From: JAVJRN01 sp040218415
GTDB taxonomy: Bacteria; Bacteroidota; Bacteroidia; Cytophagales; Cyclobacteriaceae
Reading direction: 5' to 3'
Assembly (NCBI GenBank): GCA_040218415.1
Contig: JAVJRN010000041.1
Location: 62,001-126,000, forward strand
Length of the DNA stretch: 64,000 nt
Within the stretch, counting starts at the first letter, position 1; each line of letters starts with the position of its first letter. Positions 9,285 through 19,192 of the stretch are shown here, one piece after another. The notes beneath the pieces were generated by a model. The model worked only from the letters and a program-made list of their open reading frames with translations, was not told the origin of the DNA and did no database searches. A program made the translations under genes and the position numbers.

Positions 9285-11879
9285 ATGGTTTTCAAAACGA
9301 TGCTAAGAACTACTGTCTTATTTGTATTCTTGTTATTTCATTTACCAAACTATGGACAAAGCTTAACGAGAATAGAAAAATTTATTGAAAGGGAGGAATA
9401 TGATAAGTTTAAAGACATTCTCGATAAAAGTGAAGAAAAAGACTCCACGAGAATAGGTGTAAAATATTATTACAGTAAATATTTTAGCACTGAAAATAAG
9501 CCTTTTTTCAATATTGATTCTGCCGCTTATTATATTCAAAGATCCATCACATTGTATAATTCCGCTTCCGCTGAGATCATCGAGGAACTAAAAAGTGATG
9601 GGATAAATGAACAGATAATACTTAGCCAAGAACAAATAGTTCATCAACTATCCTTTGAGAGAGCAAAAGAAAATTTAACATTAAGCGCTATCAACGATTT
9701 TATTGATCGATTTGAAAATGCTAAAGAATACCCCCAAGCTATACTGTTGCGCGACAGCTTGGCCTTTGAGCAGACACGCTTGAATCCCTCGGCTAAAAAC
9801 TATCTTCAATACATCAAAGCTTACCCACAATCAGCTTATAAGACAAAGGCTCAGGAAGTCTATGATTCATTGAGCTACGTCGAAAATACAAATCCTCAAA
9901 ATCTTAAATCATTAGAAAAATTTCTCATTGATTATCCTAAAAGTCCATATAGAAAATTAGCCATTTCTCAAATATATCAATTGAGTACTGCCAATCATGA
10001 ACTTAGCAATTATTTGCAATTTATTAATCGTTATCCCACGAGCGGAGAAGTCAGTCTGGCTGCCAATTTTGCTTACCATCTCGATAAGCTAGCTACGCTT
10101 AAAGCCTTGGCAGAGTACTCGATTGCAGATTCATTAAAATCAAGTTATCGATTAGAACTGGGTTTATGGTATCCATTTTTCAACAACAATGGGATTGGCT
10201 TCTTTAATGCATCAGGTGAGACTGGTCTTAATCCTCAGTTTTTGGAAATCAAAGATCAAATAAAATGTGACGGACTGTCTGATGTTGTATTTACTGCAAA
10301 AGATCAAGAAGGCATATGGTCGGTGTATAATAGAGCAGGAAGAGCGCTCGTTCGTAACGTTGCACCTAGCTCCCTACAAATTATCGACCAGCAGGTTTTT
10401 ACAGTTACTCATGAAAGAAAATCAAAAGCATTTCATCTATCGGGAAAGTTGCTGGTGGAAAATTTTGAAAATCTCGAAATAATCAATACTAGTTGGTTGG
10501 TAGTTACAAAAAATTCAAGAAAATCATTGTTCAATTTTCAAGGTGAAGCGTTTATCACTGATTTTGAAAGCATTGAAAAGGAGGGGCCATTTTATATTTT
10601 CACAAATCAGGAGAATTTCTTTGTACTAAATGACCAGTCACCATTGCACCAATCGAAATTAGCTGAAATTCAAGACCTTATTCAAATCGAAGACTATGAA
10701 TACGTTAATAACCATCTCATCGTATTTAAAGGAGATGAAGAGGCTTTGATTGATGTGAAATTAAATTATCGAGTGGAATGGGGAGATCATGAAATCTATT
10801 TTGACTACAATCAATGGGTCGTTGAAACCGCCAATTCTTTCAAGGTATTAGATCCTGATATAAGTATTGGCGATATTTCTTACCGTCAAATATTATCCAA
10901 TGCAGGTTGGCTAGCCCTTAAAAAACAATCGAGTTGGTCCTTGAAATCAAGAAAAAACCTTAATGCCGAATTAGATCAACTTGACTCGGTCTATTTACTG
11001 GACGAATACGCCGCACTAGTATTGGAGTCAGATTCCAGTTATTTGCTTTTTCAAAATGGCATAAAACGTACGCTCAAAGAGGAATCGAATGTGGTGAAAT
11101 TACCAAGTGCGCAGGGTTTATTGCATCACTATATACAGTTTGAAAATGAGGATGGAAAGGTGATTTTGGATTCCATTGGTAAGGAATATTTCATTGGCCA
11201 ATATGACAACTTATTTGTGGTCGGAGACGATTTATTCAGGTTCAGCAACAAAGGAAAAATAGGCCTGATTAATCTCAATGGAGAAATTGTATTAAAACCA
11301 ATATACGATATAGCCGAGAGAGATCAGTCTTTAATATATCTATTGAGTAAATCAATGATTGGAGCCTATGACGCTGACAACAAGGTGCTTATTGAACCAA
11401 AATACGATCAAAAAGTAGAACTTCTTGGAAACGGGTATTTGGCCAAAAAAGGGAGCGAATACCTGTGGATCAACGCCAGCAACAGCAACCAATTAAAAAA
11501 GTCGTATAAGGAAATAAAAAGTTGGAATGATACGGCTGTTTGGGTAAGAGATGATCTTTATTGGAGTTTGATCACCAATAAAGATGAAACTATTTTATCG
11601 GGAATATCATCATTTGAAAAGGTCATCAGCGGTGATCAAAATCATATTTACGCTATCCACAAGGCTGGTAAATACGCGCTCTATTCAACAAAAAAAGGAG
11701 CAATCTCTGATTTTATCTTTAACGCTGTTCTTTCCGTTGGTGAGAAGCTTCTATTCTGCGAGCAGAAGCTTGACCTAGCTGGCTATTTTGTTGTGACTTA
11801 CTTTAGCGGTCAAGGCGAAAAAGTGATCTCTCAAGCATACAAGGAAGGAAATTATGATCAGATTTGGTGTAATGAATGA
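9285..11879 (+). CDS. WG-repeat (KWG-like) protein with N-terminal TPR-like region, exported
   Basis: 864 residues with an N-terminal signal peptide (RTTVLFVFLLFHLPNYGQS). Residues about 30-260 are helical with YPQSAYKTKAQEVYDSL and YPKSPYRKLAISQIYQL, resembling tetratricopeptide or tandem helical repeats. From about 300 on are degenerate WG-type beta repeats (NKGKIGLINLNGEIVLKPIYD is the clearest, near 650-670), as in proteins that form a propeller-like structure. An alternative ATG lies 5 codons in (9300). Function unknown; the export signal places it in the periplasm or at the surface. No operon partner is evident. Confidence 0.75.
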   Translation: MVFKTMLRTTVLFVFLLFHLPNYGQSLTRIEKFIEREEYDKFKDILDKSEEKDSTRIGVKYYYSKYFSTENKPFFNIDSAAYYIQRSITLYNSASAEIIEELKSDGINEQIILSQEQIVHQLSFERAKENLTLSAINDFIDRFENAKEYPQAILLRDSLAFEQTRLNPSAKNYLQYIKAYPQSAYKTKAQEVYDSLSYVENTNPQNLKSLEKFLIDYPKSPYRKLAISQIYQLSTANHELSNYLQFINRYPTSGEVSLAANFAYHLDKLATLKALAEYSIADSLKSSYRLELGLWYPFFNNNGIGFFNASGETGLNPQFLEIKDQIKCDGLSDVVFTAKDQEGIWSVYNRAGRALVRNVAPSSLQIIDQQVFTVTHERKSKAFHLSGKLLVENFENLEIINTSWLVVTKNSRKSLFNFQGEAFITDFESIEKEGPFYIFTNQENFFVLNDQSPLHQSKLAEIQDLIQIEDYEYVNNHLIVFKGDEEALIDVKLNYRVEWGDHEIYFDYNQWVVETANSFKVLDPDISIGDISYRQILSNAGWLALKKQSSWSLKSRKNLNAELDQLDSVYLLDEYAALVLESDSSYLLFQNGIKRTLKEESNVVKLPSAQGLLHHYIQFENEDGKVILDSIGKEYFIGQYDNLFVVGDDLFRFSNKGKIGLINLNGEIVLKPIYDIAERDQSLIYLLSKSMIGAYDADNKVLIEPKYDQKVELLGNGYLAKKGSEYLWINASNSNQLKKSYKEIKSWNDTAVWVRDDLYWSLITNKDETILSGISSFEKVISGDQNHIYAIHKAGKYALYSTKKGAISDFIFNAVLSVGEKLLFCEQKLDLAGYFVVTYFSGQGEKVISQAYKEGNYDQIWCNE

Positions 11880-11942
11880 TCAAAAAGTTATTCCAATTCC
11901 TTTGATTAAAGTTATCTTTAGAATAGAAATAAAAATAACCAA

Positions 11943-12191
11943 GTGCTAGAAAAAAGATTCGAAAGATTAAGTTTTGTAGAACGTGCGCGTCATGTAAGAT
12001 TCAACGGAGAATTTATTACTTCAATACGCTACTATGCCTATAAAATCAATCTCTATCTTTTAGGTAAAATGTACATTGAAGTGTTTTTTCATCACTTACA
12101 TGATCGAGTAGAAAAAATTGAAATACTCGACAAGAACTCAAAACGAATAAAATTTTATACGGATCAAATCAAGCTTAAAGACCTAACCTAA
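11943..12191 (+). CDS. Small conserved hypothetical protein next to coaE
   Basis: 82 residues from a GTG start; no earlier in-frame ATG is usable. The sequence (RLSFVERARHVRFNGEFI, YYAYKINLYLLGKMYIEVFFHH) resembles small Bacteroidota proteins of unknown function that I recall from the same neighbourhood, with a helix followed by a beta-meander. It is convergent with coaE and overlaps its 3' end by 17 bp. No signal peptide. I cannot assign a role. Confidence 0.6.
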   Translation: MLEKRFERLSFVERARHVRFNGEFITSIRYYAYKINLYLLGKMYIEVFFHHLHDRVEKIEILDKNSKRIKFYTDQIKLKDLT

Positions 12192-12762
12192 GCTTTTCAT
12201 CAATCTCTAGAATTTGGGGAATCAGCAGTTGGTCTTCATTCATGATGACGTAATCGGCAGCATTCTTCTTCATGTCTTCTGCCCACTGCTTCGCAATAAT
12301 TGACTTAATCTCTTCTTCAGACCTTTGTGGGTCGCGCTTTTTTATTCTGCGAATGCGTAGTTCTTCGCTCGCGCTTACATGAATAATTTTATCAAGTGCT
12401 TTATAGGAGCCAGATTCGAAAAGTAATGCTGCCTCTTTTAGTACGTATGGGCTTTTTTGGTCGCTGACCCACTGACTAAAATCATTACCTACAGCTGGGT
12501 GGACAATTACATTTAGGTGATCGAGAAGCGACTGGTTATCAAAGACTTTTTCAGCAATCAAACGTCGATTAAGATTATTGTTAGTGTAAGCTTGGTGACC
12601 AAATAACGAAATGATCTTATTCTTGACTGCTTCATCATGATTCATGAGCCACTTGGCTCGATCATCAGCAAAATAAATAGGAACTTGAAGTATATGAAAA
12701 AATTTGGCCGCTGTACTCTTTCCAGCACCAATGCCACCAGTTATACCTACTTTTAGCGTCAT
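12175..12762 (-). CDS. coaE: Dephospho-CoA kinase
   Basis: 195 residues, standard length. It phosphorylates the 3'-hydroxyl of dephospho-CoA, the last step of coenzyme A synthesis, in the cytosol. The P-loop is GITGGIGAGKSTAAK (7-21), and typical CoaE motifs include FADDRAKWLM, HPAVGNDFSQW, LKEAALLFESG and RIKKRDPQRSEEE. It is the last gene of a leftward cluster and its start overlaps ybbR by 4 bp (ATGA), so it is translationally coupled. Confidence 0.96.
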   Translation of the reverse strand: MTLKVGITGGIGAGKSTAAKFFHILQVPIYFADDRAKWLMNHDEAVKNKIISLFGHQAYTNNNLNRRLIAEKVFDNQSLLDHLNVIVHPAVGNDFSQWVSDQKSPYVLKEAALLFESGSYKALDKIIHVSASEELRIRRIKKRDPQRSEEEIKSIIAKQWAEDMKKNAADYVIMNEDQLLIPQILEIDEKLRLGL

Positions 12763-13691
12763 TCTAATCTATTTGCTCTTATTTTGATATTCTCCGGAAC
12801 GACCTCCAGCTCGATCAGCTGTTCTGGATAATACATGAGCATAGCGAGTACTGTTGAGTCATTTTCATCAAACATCGTGTAATCAGCTGTTATGGCAAAA
12901 TCTTCAACTTTATACTCTTGCCTTGCAGAATTACGAATGGTAAACACGACATCTACCGTCTCTCTATCGAGCACTACGGACGAGTCTTGCGGGAAATTCA
13001 CCTGCTCAATGGGCACAGCAATTTTCAATCGATCAAATTTCTCAACATTAAATTTCACACGAACCTCGGATGGCTCTGATTGTATAAAATAACCATCAGG
13101 AACATAAACTTCCACCGACTCATTAAAATCTTCATCTATTCCAGATTCTTTCGGATAAATGAAATAATGATCATCGAGTGTATCTAAGTAGAGTTGCGGC
13201 CCACTGAAAACAACAGTATCAGGATCAATCTTTATAGGAGAAGTCAGGCGATATCCTTCTCCCATTGACAAGGAAACAGAATCAACCACTAAGGCTAAAT
13301 TTTTAATGACCTTTTTCTCAATATTGATAAATAAAGTATCAGTAATTAAAAAATTGACATTGAGGCCATCAAGCTTCTCTTTTACTATTGGGAGCAGGGA
13401 AGACCTGGTATAAAAGCTGATTTCCGACGGATTATCAAGTTCGATGGATATTGGCGTATTAAATAGTAAAAGCGTTTTCCTTACCAAATTCCAACCTCCA
13501 CTTGTAACATCGATCATGACCCCTTTAGGCAATGGCTCCATCACGATAACGCTATCGCGGTTAAAGACCCATTCTATAGGATAATTGATGCGCGCGCTGT
13601 AATTTTTATTCAACGCATTAAAACACCAAAAGGTAGTCGCCCCTATTATCGAGAGCAAAACTACCTTCCAGTTATCTAGAGCATTAGTCAA
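12759..13691 (-). CDS. YbbR-domain (CdaR-like) membrane-anchored protein
   Basis: 310 residues, starting at TTG: the frame has no ATG near the N-terminus and the yajC stop lies just upstream. One N-terminal transmembrane segment (about 8-25, WKVVLLSIIGATTFWCFNAL) is followed by beta-rich YbbR repeats (PLPKGVMIDVTSGGWNL; VVFSGPQLYLDTLD). In Firmicutes the YbbR protein CdaR regulates the CdaA cyclic-di-AMP synthase; no CdaA is in this window. It sits between yajC and coaE, an arrangement common in Bacteroidota. Confidence 0.88.
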   Translation of the reverse strand: MTNALDNWKVVLLSIIGATTFWCFNALNKNYSARINYPIEWVFNRDSVIVMEPLPKGVMIDVTSGGWNLVRKTLLLFNTPISIELDNPSEISFYTRSSLLPIVKEKLDGLNVNFLITDTLFINIEKKVIKNLALVVDSVSLSMGEGYRLTSPIKIDPDTVVFSGPQLYLDTLDDHYFIYPKESGIDEDFNESVEVYVPDGYFIQSEPSEVRVKFNVEKFDRLKIAVPIEQVNFPQDSSVVLDRETVDVVFTIRNSARQEYKVEDFAITADYTMFDENDSTVLAMLMYYPEQLIELEVVPENIKIRANRLE

Positions 13692-13701
13692 AACGCTATA
13701 A

Positions 13702-14010
13702 TTACTTAGTATCCGTTAGACGCTTACTTGAATCTAAAGATATTGATGATTTTTCTACTACTAATTTGTTGCCTCTGTCAACATCAAGAACTATTCGTGT
13801 ATCTTCTACACCAACGACCTTTCCGTGGATGCCACCAACGGTAACCACTTCATCTCCTTTTTTAATAGCCTCGATAAATTTTTTCTGATCTTTTTGCTTC
13901 TTCTGTTGTGGACGAATAAAAAAGAAATAGAATATGGCAATCATACCACCCAGCATTATGAACTGCGTGTAGTTTCCCCCACTTGCTTGGAGTAATAGTG
14001 TTTTAATCAT
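13702..14010 (-). CDS. yajC: Sec translocon accessory protein YajC
   Basis: 102 residues. An N-terminal transmembrane helix (QFIMLGGMIAIFYFFFIRPQ) with the diagnostic IRPQQKKQKD motif is followed by the cytosolic domain (KGDEVVTVGGIHGKVVGVED). YajC associates with SecDF at the Sec translocon. It lies 13 bp from DUF1573 and 10 bp from ybbR in the leftward cluster. Confidence 0.95.
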   Translation of the reverse strand: MIKTLLLQASGGNYTQFIMLGGMIAIFYFFFIRPQQKKQKDQKKFIEAIKKGDEVVTVGGIHGKVVGVEDTRIVLDVDRGNKLVVEKSSISLDSSKRLTDTK

Positions 14011-14023
14011 AATTGGTTATTAA

Positions 14024-14545
14024 TTAAGCAGGATTTTGTGTCTCGCTTTTATTTACGTTCGCTTTAATTCTAACTCTATTGATTTTAGGGTACGTGTTGG
14101 CAGTGATTGTTACCGTCTTGTTTTGTACACCTGGCTTACTTTTACTGTTAAATCTCACTTGGATTTCTCCTTCTTCACCTACAGCAATTGGTTCCTTTGG
14201 CCATACAGGTACAGTACAACCACAAGAGGCGGTCGCCGATGATATAATCAAGGGTGCATCTCCTACATTTTTAAATTTGAATAGTTTTTCTACAATGTCG
14301 CCTTCATTTATGGTACCAAAATCGTGATCTTCCACTTCAAATTGCATCTCCGGAAGTGGCCCTTCTGGTTTTACTTCCGGCACATTAGCTGTTGCTGCTG
14401 GCTTTGATCCTCCTTGCTTGGCTTCTAGCTCGGCTATTTTACCTTCAAGTCGAGCTATTTTAGATTCTGCCTCCTTGTTTGAACAGCTAAATAATACCGC
14501 ACCAACAAACATGACAGCTACTAGTTGAATAAAATGTCTTTTCAT
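14024..14545 (-). CDS. DUF1573 lipoprotein
   Basis: 173 residues from the ATG at 14545, chosen over an in-frame ATG 12 codons upstream because it starts the lipoprotein signal (VMFVGAVLFSC). A short coiled coil (AESKIARLEGKIAELEAK) and a Gly/Pro/Ala linker precede a DUF1573 Ig-like domain (DHDFGTINEGDIVEKLFKFKNVG, SATASCGCTVPVWP). The two nearby Cys in SCGCTVP are characteristic. Location is periplasm-facing or outer membrane. Role unknown. Confidence 0.9.
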   Translation of the reverse strand: MKRHFIQLVAVMFVGAVLFSCSNKEAESKIARLEGKIAELEAKQGGSKPAATANVPEVKPEGPLPEMQFEVEDHDFGTINEGDIVEKLFKFKNVGDAPLIISSATASCGCTVPVWPKEPIAVGEEGEIQVRFNSKSKPGVQNKTVTITANTYPKINRVRIKANVNKSETQNPA

Positions 14546-14645
14546 CTCTTTATAATTTTTGTTTAGTATTTTCAATAACATACAAAATTAACCATCAGAT
14601 AGTTTTATCAACCATCAATTATCCTAATGAAATGTTAAAGATTGG

Positions 14646-14945
14646 TTAATTACTTTTTATTTGGGAAATCAGCCCATTGACATCATCGAGCAAGCGCTCT
14701 GCTTTTTCTTTTGCATCATTCACTATTTTTTCACCTTCTGATTTTGCCTCATTTTCAAGCTTATCCGATGATGCAGAAAGGTCATCCAGCAAGTCCTCTA
14801 GATTCTTTTTATACTTGTCTAACCGATAAGTCAATCGATCTCTTGTATTTGTCCCTTTGTCAGGAGCAAATAATATTCCAAGAACTCCGCCTATTGCAAT
14901 GCCGAATATTAAACTGAAAAATGAACTTCCTGATCCTTTGCTCAT
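14646..14945 (-). CDS. YtxH-like membrane protein
   Basis: 99 residues. A single N-terminal membrane segment with the YtxH/gas-vesicle-like glycine pattern (FGIAIGGVLGILFAPDKG) is followed by a charged coiled coil up to the C-terminus. Small proteins of this kind are common in Bacteroidota and are often stress-related; no precise function is known. It lies 11 bp downstream of nusB and appears to be part of the same transcript. Confidence 0.85.
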   Translation of the reverse strand: MSKGSGSSFFSLIFGIAIGGVLGILFAPDKGTNTRDRLTYRLDKYKKNLEDLLDDLSASSDKLENEAKSEGEKIVNDAKEKAERLLDDVNGLISQIKSN

Positions 14946-14956
14946 AATGTGTGTAT

Positions 14957-16129
14957 TTATTTGTTATCGATGAGGCCTCTGCCGCTTTTCTTAATATCGC
15001 CTGTCGAAGTTAGTTCGTTTGACAATACATCCAAAATACCATTTACAAATTGTTTACTCTTTGGGGTGCTGTAAAGTTTGGAAATTTCTATAAACTCATT
15101 GATCGTCACCTTGGTTGGGATACTCCTAAAAGTCCTCATTTCCGTAATGGCAAGTTTAAGGATAATCAAATCCATGAGAGCGACCCGCGAGATATCCCAG
15201 TTCTTGGCACTATCCGAAATCAACTTGACCAGATCTAAGTCGTTTTTCATGGTTTCGTCAAAAAGTTCTTCGAAAAAAGGAAAATCCTCTTCCTCGTTTT
15301 TAATCACTTCTTTCAGCTCCATCGCTGGCGACAATTCTGGCTCATAGTCTTGAAAAGTCTTGGCAACCAAACTTTTTAAAATGGTTTTATTCTCACTCCA
15401 CCTGATGTCCATTTCAGACAAGAACTCGTCAATAGTCTCGTTTTTGAAAATTATCTTTTTAAAAACCTTAACCATCGCATCTCGATGTTGATCTATGGTG
15501 GGTGTCTCTATTTTAGCATATACTGCTATGTCCGCATCTTTGATGATAATATCTCGATACCAGCCTCTCAAAGTTTCAAGATGTTCTTCCCAGTTGATCT
15601 TTCCATCAATAATCAGCTTATTGAAATCTGCCATTTTACTGAGCTCATCGGCAAGTGGATGATTGATAAAATGATAGTGATAATCATGCTTCTTATTAAG
15701 ATGAGATTTTTCTTTTCTTTCTTTCTCCAATTTTTCTACATGACTAAACTCTTGCGCTAGTAAGATCAACTTTAAATACAAGCTTTTGAGCCCCGAGATA
15801 TCTTTCATCATGCTTGATCGAATCGCTCGCTTTTCATTATTCAGCTCTCTTCGATACTCTTTAAGCGCTAGATCTACTCTCGATAAAATTTCTTTATCTT
15901 CAATATCATCGGGTAGCTCACCCGACTTAAGGCCTTCGGTGAATAGGCTACCTGCTTTCTTCTTTCTCAAGGCAAACTTTGCACTATCGGCAAAATCATC
16001 TTTGGCAGGGTCTAGGTTAAAGTGACTTTCCAGTCGCTCGCGTACAACGTCCTTCAACGATTCACGTGTGAGATGATAGCTATATAATGCCTGCATGGCC
16101 TTTACACGTAGAATCCTTCTATTTAACAT
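14957..16129 (-). CDS. nusB: Transcription antitermination factor NusB (long Bacteroidota form)
   Basis: 390 residues, against about 140 in E. coli; Bacteroidota NusB proteins have a long N-terminal extension. The N-terminus MLNRRILRVKAMQALYSYH is typical, and the NusB fold is at the C-terminus (SAKNWDISRVALMDLIILKLAITEM, then KVTINEFIEISKLYSTPKS and FVNGILD). I start at the ATG at 16129, which leaves 10 bp after the dehydrogenase; an upstream ATG at 16165 would overlap that gene by 26 bp. NusB binds boxA RNA with NusE during rRNA transcription. Confidence 0.92.
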   Translation of the reverse strand: MLNRRILRVKAMQALYSYHLTRESLKDVVRERLESHFNLDPAKDDFADSAKFALRKKKAGSLFTEGLKSGELPDDIEDKEILSRVDLALKEYRRELNNEKRAIRSSMMKDISGLKSLYLKLILLAQEFSHVEKLEKERKEKSHLNKKHDYHYHFINHPLADELSKMADFNKLIIDGKINWEEHLETLRGWYRDIIIKDADIAVYAKIETPTIDQHRDAMVKVFKKIIFKNETIDEFLSEMDIRWSENKTILKSLVAKTFQDYEPELSPAMELKEVIKNEEEDFPFFEELFDETMKNDLDLVKLISDSAKNWDISRVALMDLIILKLAITEMRTFRSIPTKVTINEFIEISKLYSTPKSKQFVNGILDVLSNELTSTGDIKKSGRGLIDNK

Positions 16130-16139
16130 TTGTTTTTTC

Positions 16140-17240
16140 TTAATAGGAAATTTTAACTTTCCCAATTGCGTTTATTCTGTCCATCGCGAGTTGTACGGCA
16201 GCACGATGTGTGGTAACACCATTCTGCTCGGCATAGTTTAGTACTTCCAAACATACCCCATAGATCCGCTCGGTGTGCTCCATTACTCGCGCTTTATTAT
16301 AATTCCCTTGTTGCTCGGCAAAAACATTGGTAATACCTCCTGCATTAATCAAAAAATCAGGAGCATATACAATACCTCTATCTTTCAGTGCTTGTGCATC
16401 TTGATCTTCAATATCCAGCTGGTTATTTGCTCCACCAGCTACAATAGCACATTTCAATCTTGGAATGGTGCTTTCATTAAGCGTAGCTCCAAGTGCACAT
16501 GGCGCATATATATCCATTTCTTCGTCTATAATCGACGTGGCATCTACTACTTTCACTGATGGATACGCTTTGGTGATAGCAGCTATTTTATCTTCAAAAA
16601 TATCCGAAACGAATACTTCCGCATTTTCCTTTACCAGGTATCCAATAAGGTAAGAACCTACATTTCCCGCCCCTTGCACAATGATTTTTTTTCCTTTGAG
16701 ATCATCCGACCCGTAAGCTTTCTTTGCTGCGGCTTTCATACCCATGTACACACCAAAAGCGGTCACAGGGCTTGGATCTCCTGAACCACCCATACTTTCT
16801 GGAATACCTGTGACAAATGGTGTCTCCATTCTGATATATTCCATATCGCGCGCACTCATGTTGACGTCTTCGGCAGTCCAGTACTTCCCATTAAGGCTAT
16901 TCACGAACTTTCCAAAGCGACGCATGAAAGCTTCATTTTTAAGTTTTTTAGCATCGCCTATGATGACCGCTTTTCCTCCACCAATATTTAAACCGGCTAT
17001 GGCGTTTTTCAATGTCATGCCTCTTGAAAGTCGAAGTGCATCTTTAATTGCCTCTGCTTCAGATTGGTAATTCCACATTCTGGTGCCACCCATTGCCGGG
17101 CCTAACACGGTATTGTGGATAGCAATAATAGCGCGAAGACCTGTCGCCTGATCATGGCAAAAGACCAACTGCTCATGTTCCATGGCCGACATGGTATGGA
17201 AAATTTCCGTCTGTTTTACTTGGGGTATAGTTTCTATCAT
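16140..17240 (-). CDS. Glu/Leu/Phe/Val dehydrogenase, leucine dehydrogenase type
   Basis: 366 residues, the length of leucine/valine dehydrogenases rather than of glutamate dehydrogenase (about 450). It catalyses NAD-dependent oxidative deamination of a branched-chain amino acid. Motifs include GPAMGGTRMW (substrate site), the catalytic-lysine region LNIGGGKAVI, and the Rossmann motif IIVQGAGNVGSYL. Later segments (PCALGATLNESTI, AGGANNQL, YAPDFLINAGG) are typical. First gene of the leftward cluster with nusB. Substrate preference is inferred from length and motifs only. Confidence 0.92.
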   Translation of the reverse strand: MIETIPQVKQTEIFHTMSAMEHEQLVFCHDQATGLRAIIAIHNTVLGPAMGGTRMWNYQSEAEAIKDALRLSRGMTLKNAIAGLNIGGGKAVIIGDAKKLKNEAFMRRFGKFVNSLNGKYWTAEDVNMSARDMEYIRMETPFVTGIPESMGGSGDPSPVTAFGVYMGMKAAAKKAYGSDDLKGKKIIVQGAGNVGSYLIGYLVKENAEVFVSDIFEDKIAAITKAYPSVKVVDATSIIDEEMDIYAPCALGATLNESTIPRLKCAIVAGGANNQLDIEDQDAQALKDRGIVYAPDFLINAGGITNVFAEQQGNYNKARVMEHTERIYGVCLEVLNYAEQNGVTTHRAAVQLAMDRINAIGKVKISY

Positions 17241-17359
17241 CTCGGTATGTTCGCTACATTTGATTTTTTTTCAGGCAAAAGGAGCCATTGCTAAAAGCGC
17301 TCAAAATTAGTTTTTTTTTAAGCAAATAACCATTTGGCCATCATATCGTTTTACAACCA

Positions 17360-19150
17360 GTGAAAGAACTAGCACACCTCAATAAATACTTATTTAAATA
17401 CAAATGGCGCCTCATTCTTGGTACAGTTTTCATAATTGTTTCCAATTTCTTTGGCATTGTCCCTGCAATAGCCGTACGATATTCTTTTAATGTAATCGAA
17501 CGTAGCTACGATATTTTTCAAGCTTTTTCTGGTTTTGATATCCAATCTGAAGCCTATTCAGTATTTGCATCAAGTATTTTTATCATAGCCATTCTCATTC
17601 TGGCTTCTGCCTTACTTCAGGGAATCTTCATGTTTTTCATGCGTCAGACCATTATCGTTATGTCACGATTGGTTGAATATGACTTGAAAAACGAAATTTT
17701 CGATCATTACCAAACACTTCCGCTCAGCTTTTATCGCAGAAATAATACGGGTGACTTGATGGCGAGAATTTCCGAAGATGTAAGCAAGGTGCGTATGTAC
17801 ATTGGGCCAGCCATTATGTATGGTATCGGATTGGTTACCTTGTTTATCATGGTGATCCCGTACATGTATAGCATCAGTCCTAAACTGACGCTTTATTCCC
17901 TTTTTCCATTACCGCTTCTCTCCATTAGCATCTATTTTGTAAATAATATCATTAATAAGCGATCTGAAGAAATTCAAAAAAGCTTATCCGGATTGTCAAC
18001 ATTCGTCCAAGAGTCTTTTTCAGGAATTCGGGTGATTAAAGCATTTACAAGAGAAGACGACATACACGAAGATTTTAAGAATGCAAGCATAGAATACAAG
18101 GACAAGCAACTTGATCTGGCCTACGTTCAGTCGTTGTTTTTCCCTTTGATTATGGGGTTGATAGGACTGAGTGTTGTCATCACTGTTTATGTGGGTGCGA
18201 CAGAAGTTTTTGCCGGGAGGATAAGCACAGGAAACATTGCAGAGTTCATTATTTATGTGAATAAGCTCACTTGGCCAGTCGCTTCTTTAGGATGGATCAC
18301 GAGTATAATTCAACGAGCAGCTGCTTCGCAAAAGAGGATCAACGAATTTTTGGAAACGAAAAACGACATAGTTTCCACAGAAGATATTAAAACTGAAATC
18401 TCGGGTAAGCTGACGTTTGAGAATATCAGCTTCACCTATCCTGATTCTGGCATTCAAGCGATCAAAAACCTTTCTTTTGAAGTTTTGCCAGGCCAATCGA
18501 TTGCGATAATAGGAACTACAGGATCAGGGAAAAGTACCATCGCCAATTTAATCTGCCGAATGTACGATATCGATGCTGGTAAACTTATGATCGACGATAA
18601 GGATATTCATAAGTATTCTTTGTCTTCCATCAGGTCACAAATCGGTTATGTTCCTCAGGATGTATTTCTCTTTTCTGATACCGTAGCAAGAAATATTGCT
18701 TTCGGAAAAGATGATATGACTCAAGCAGAGGTCGAGCAAGCGGCAGATGATGCGGATTTGTTAGAAAATATTGATCGTTTTCCCAAGGGTTTCGAGACCC
18801 GTGTTGGAGAGCGAGGAATTACCCTTTCTGGCGGACAAAAGCAACGCGTATCTATCGCGAGAGCAGTAGCGCGAAAGCCAAAAATCTTGATTCTAGATGA
18901 CGCGCTATCGGCTGTTGATACAAAAACAGAAAATGCCATTCTCAATGCAATGGCTCGGATCATGAAGAATAGAACCTCGGTGATCATATCACATCGCGTG
19001 TCGTCAGCCAAGTTGGCCGACAAAATCATTGTCCTTGATGATGGTGCTCTTGTGGAAAAAGGTTCTCACGACCAGCTCATGGAACTCAATGGCGTGTACA
19101 AAGAGCTTCATGACAAGCAGCTAGTTGCTGAAGAGAGCTTGGAAGGTTAA
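17360..19150 (+). CDS. ABC exporter, half-transporter with fused ATPase (MsbA-like)
   Basis: 596 residues from a GTG start. Six predicted transmembrane helices (residues about 15-320) are followed by an ATPase domain with Walker A GTTGSGKST, signature LSGGQKQRVSIARAV, Walker B ILILDDALSAVD and H-loop ISHR. The type-IV exporter fold suggests lipid or drug export as a homodimer or as a heterodimer; Bacteroidota usually have several copies. Another such gene lies at 37124 but is not its operon partner. ATP hydrolysis residues look intact, except that the usual Walker B Glu is Asp (DDALS). Confidence 0.9.
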   Translation: MKELAHLNKYLFKYKWRLILGTVFIIVSNFFGIVPAIAVRYSFNVIERSYDIFQAFSGFDIQSEAYSVFASSIFIIAILILASALLQGIFMFFMRQTIIVMSRLVEYDLKNEIFDHYQTLPLSFYRRNNTGDLMARISEDVSKVRMYIGPAIMYGIGLVTLFIMVIPYMYSISPKLTLYSLFPLPLLSISIYFVNNIINKRSEEIQKSLSGLSTFVQESFSGIRVIKAFTREDDIHEDFKNASIEYKDKQLDLAYVQSLFFPLIMGLIGLSVVITVYVGATEVFAGRISTGNIAEFIIYVNKLTWPVASLGWITSIIQRAAASQKRINEFLETKNDIVSTEDIKTEISGKLTFENISFTYPDSGIQAIKNLSFEVLPGQSIAIIGTTGSGKSTIANLICRMYDIDAGKLMIDDKDIHKYSLSSIRSQIGYVPQDVFLFSDTVARNIAFGKDDMTQAEVEQAADDADLLENIDRFPKGFETRVGERGITLSGGQKQRVSIARAVARKPKILILDDALSAVDTKTENAILNAMARIMKNRTSVIISHRVSSAKLADKIIVLDDGALVEKGSHDQLMELNGVYKELHDKQLVAEESLEG

Positions 19151-19192
19151 TCAGTATCCCGTTCTATTTATAAAACATTCCTCATCTGTTTT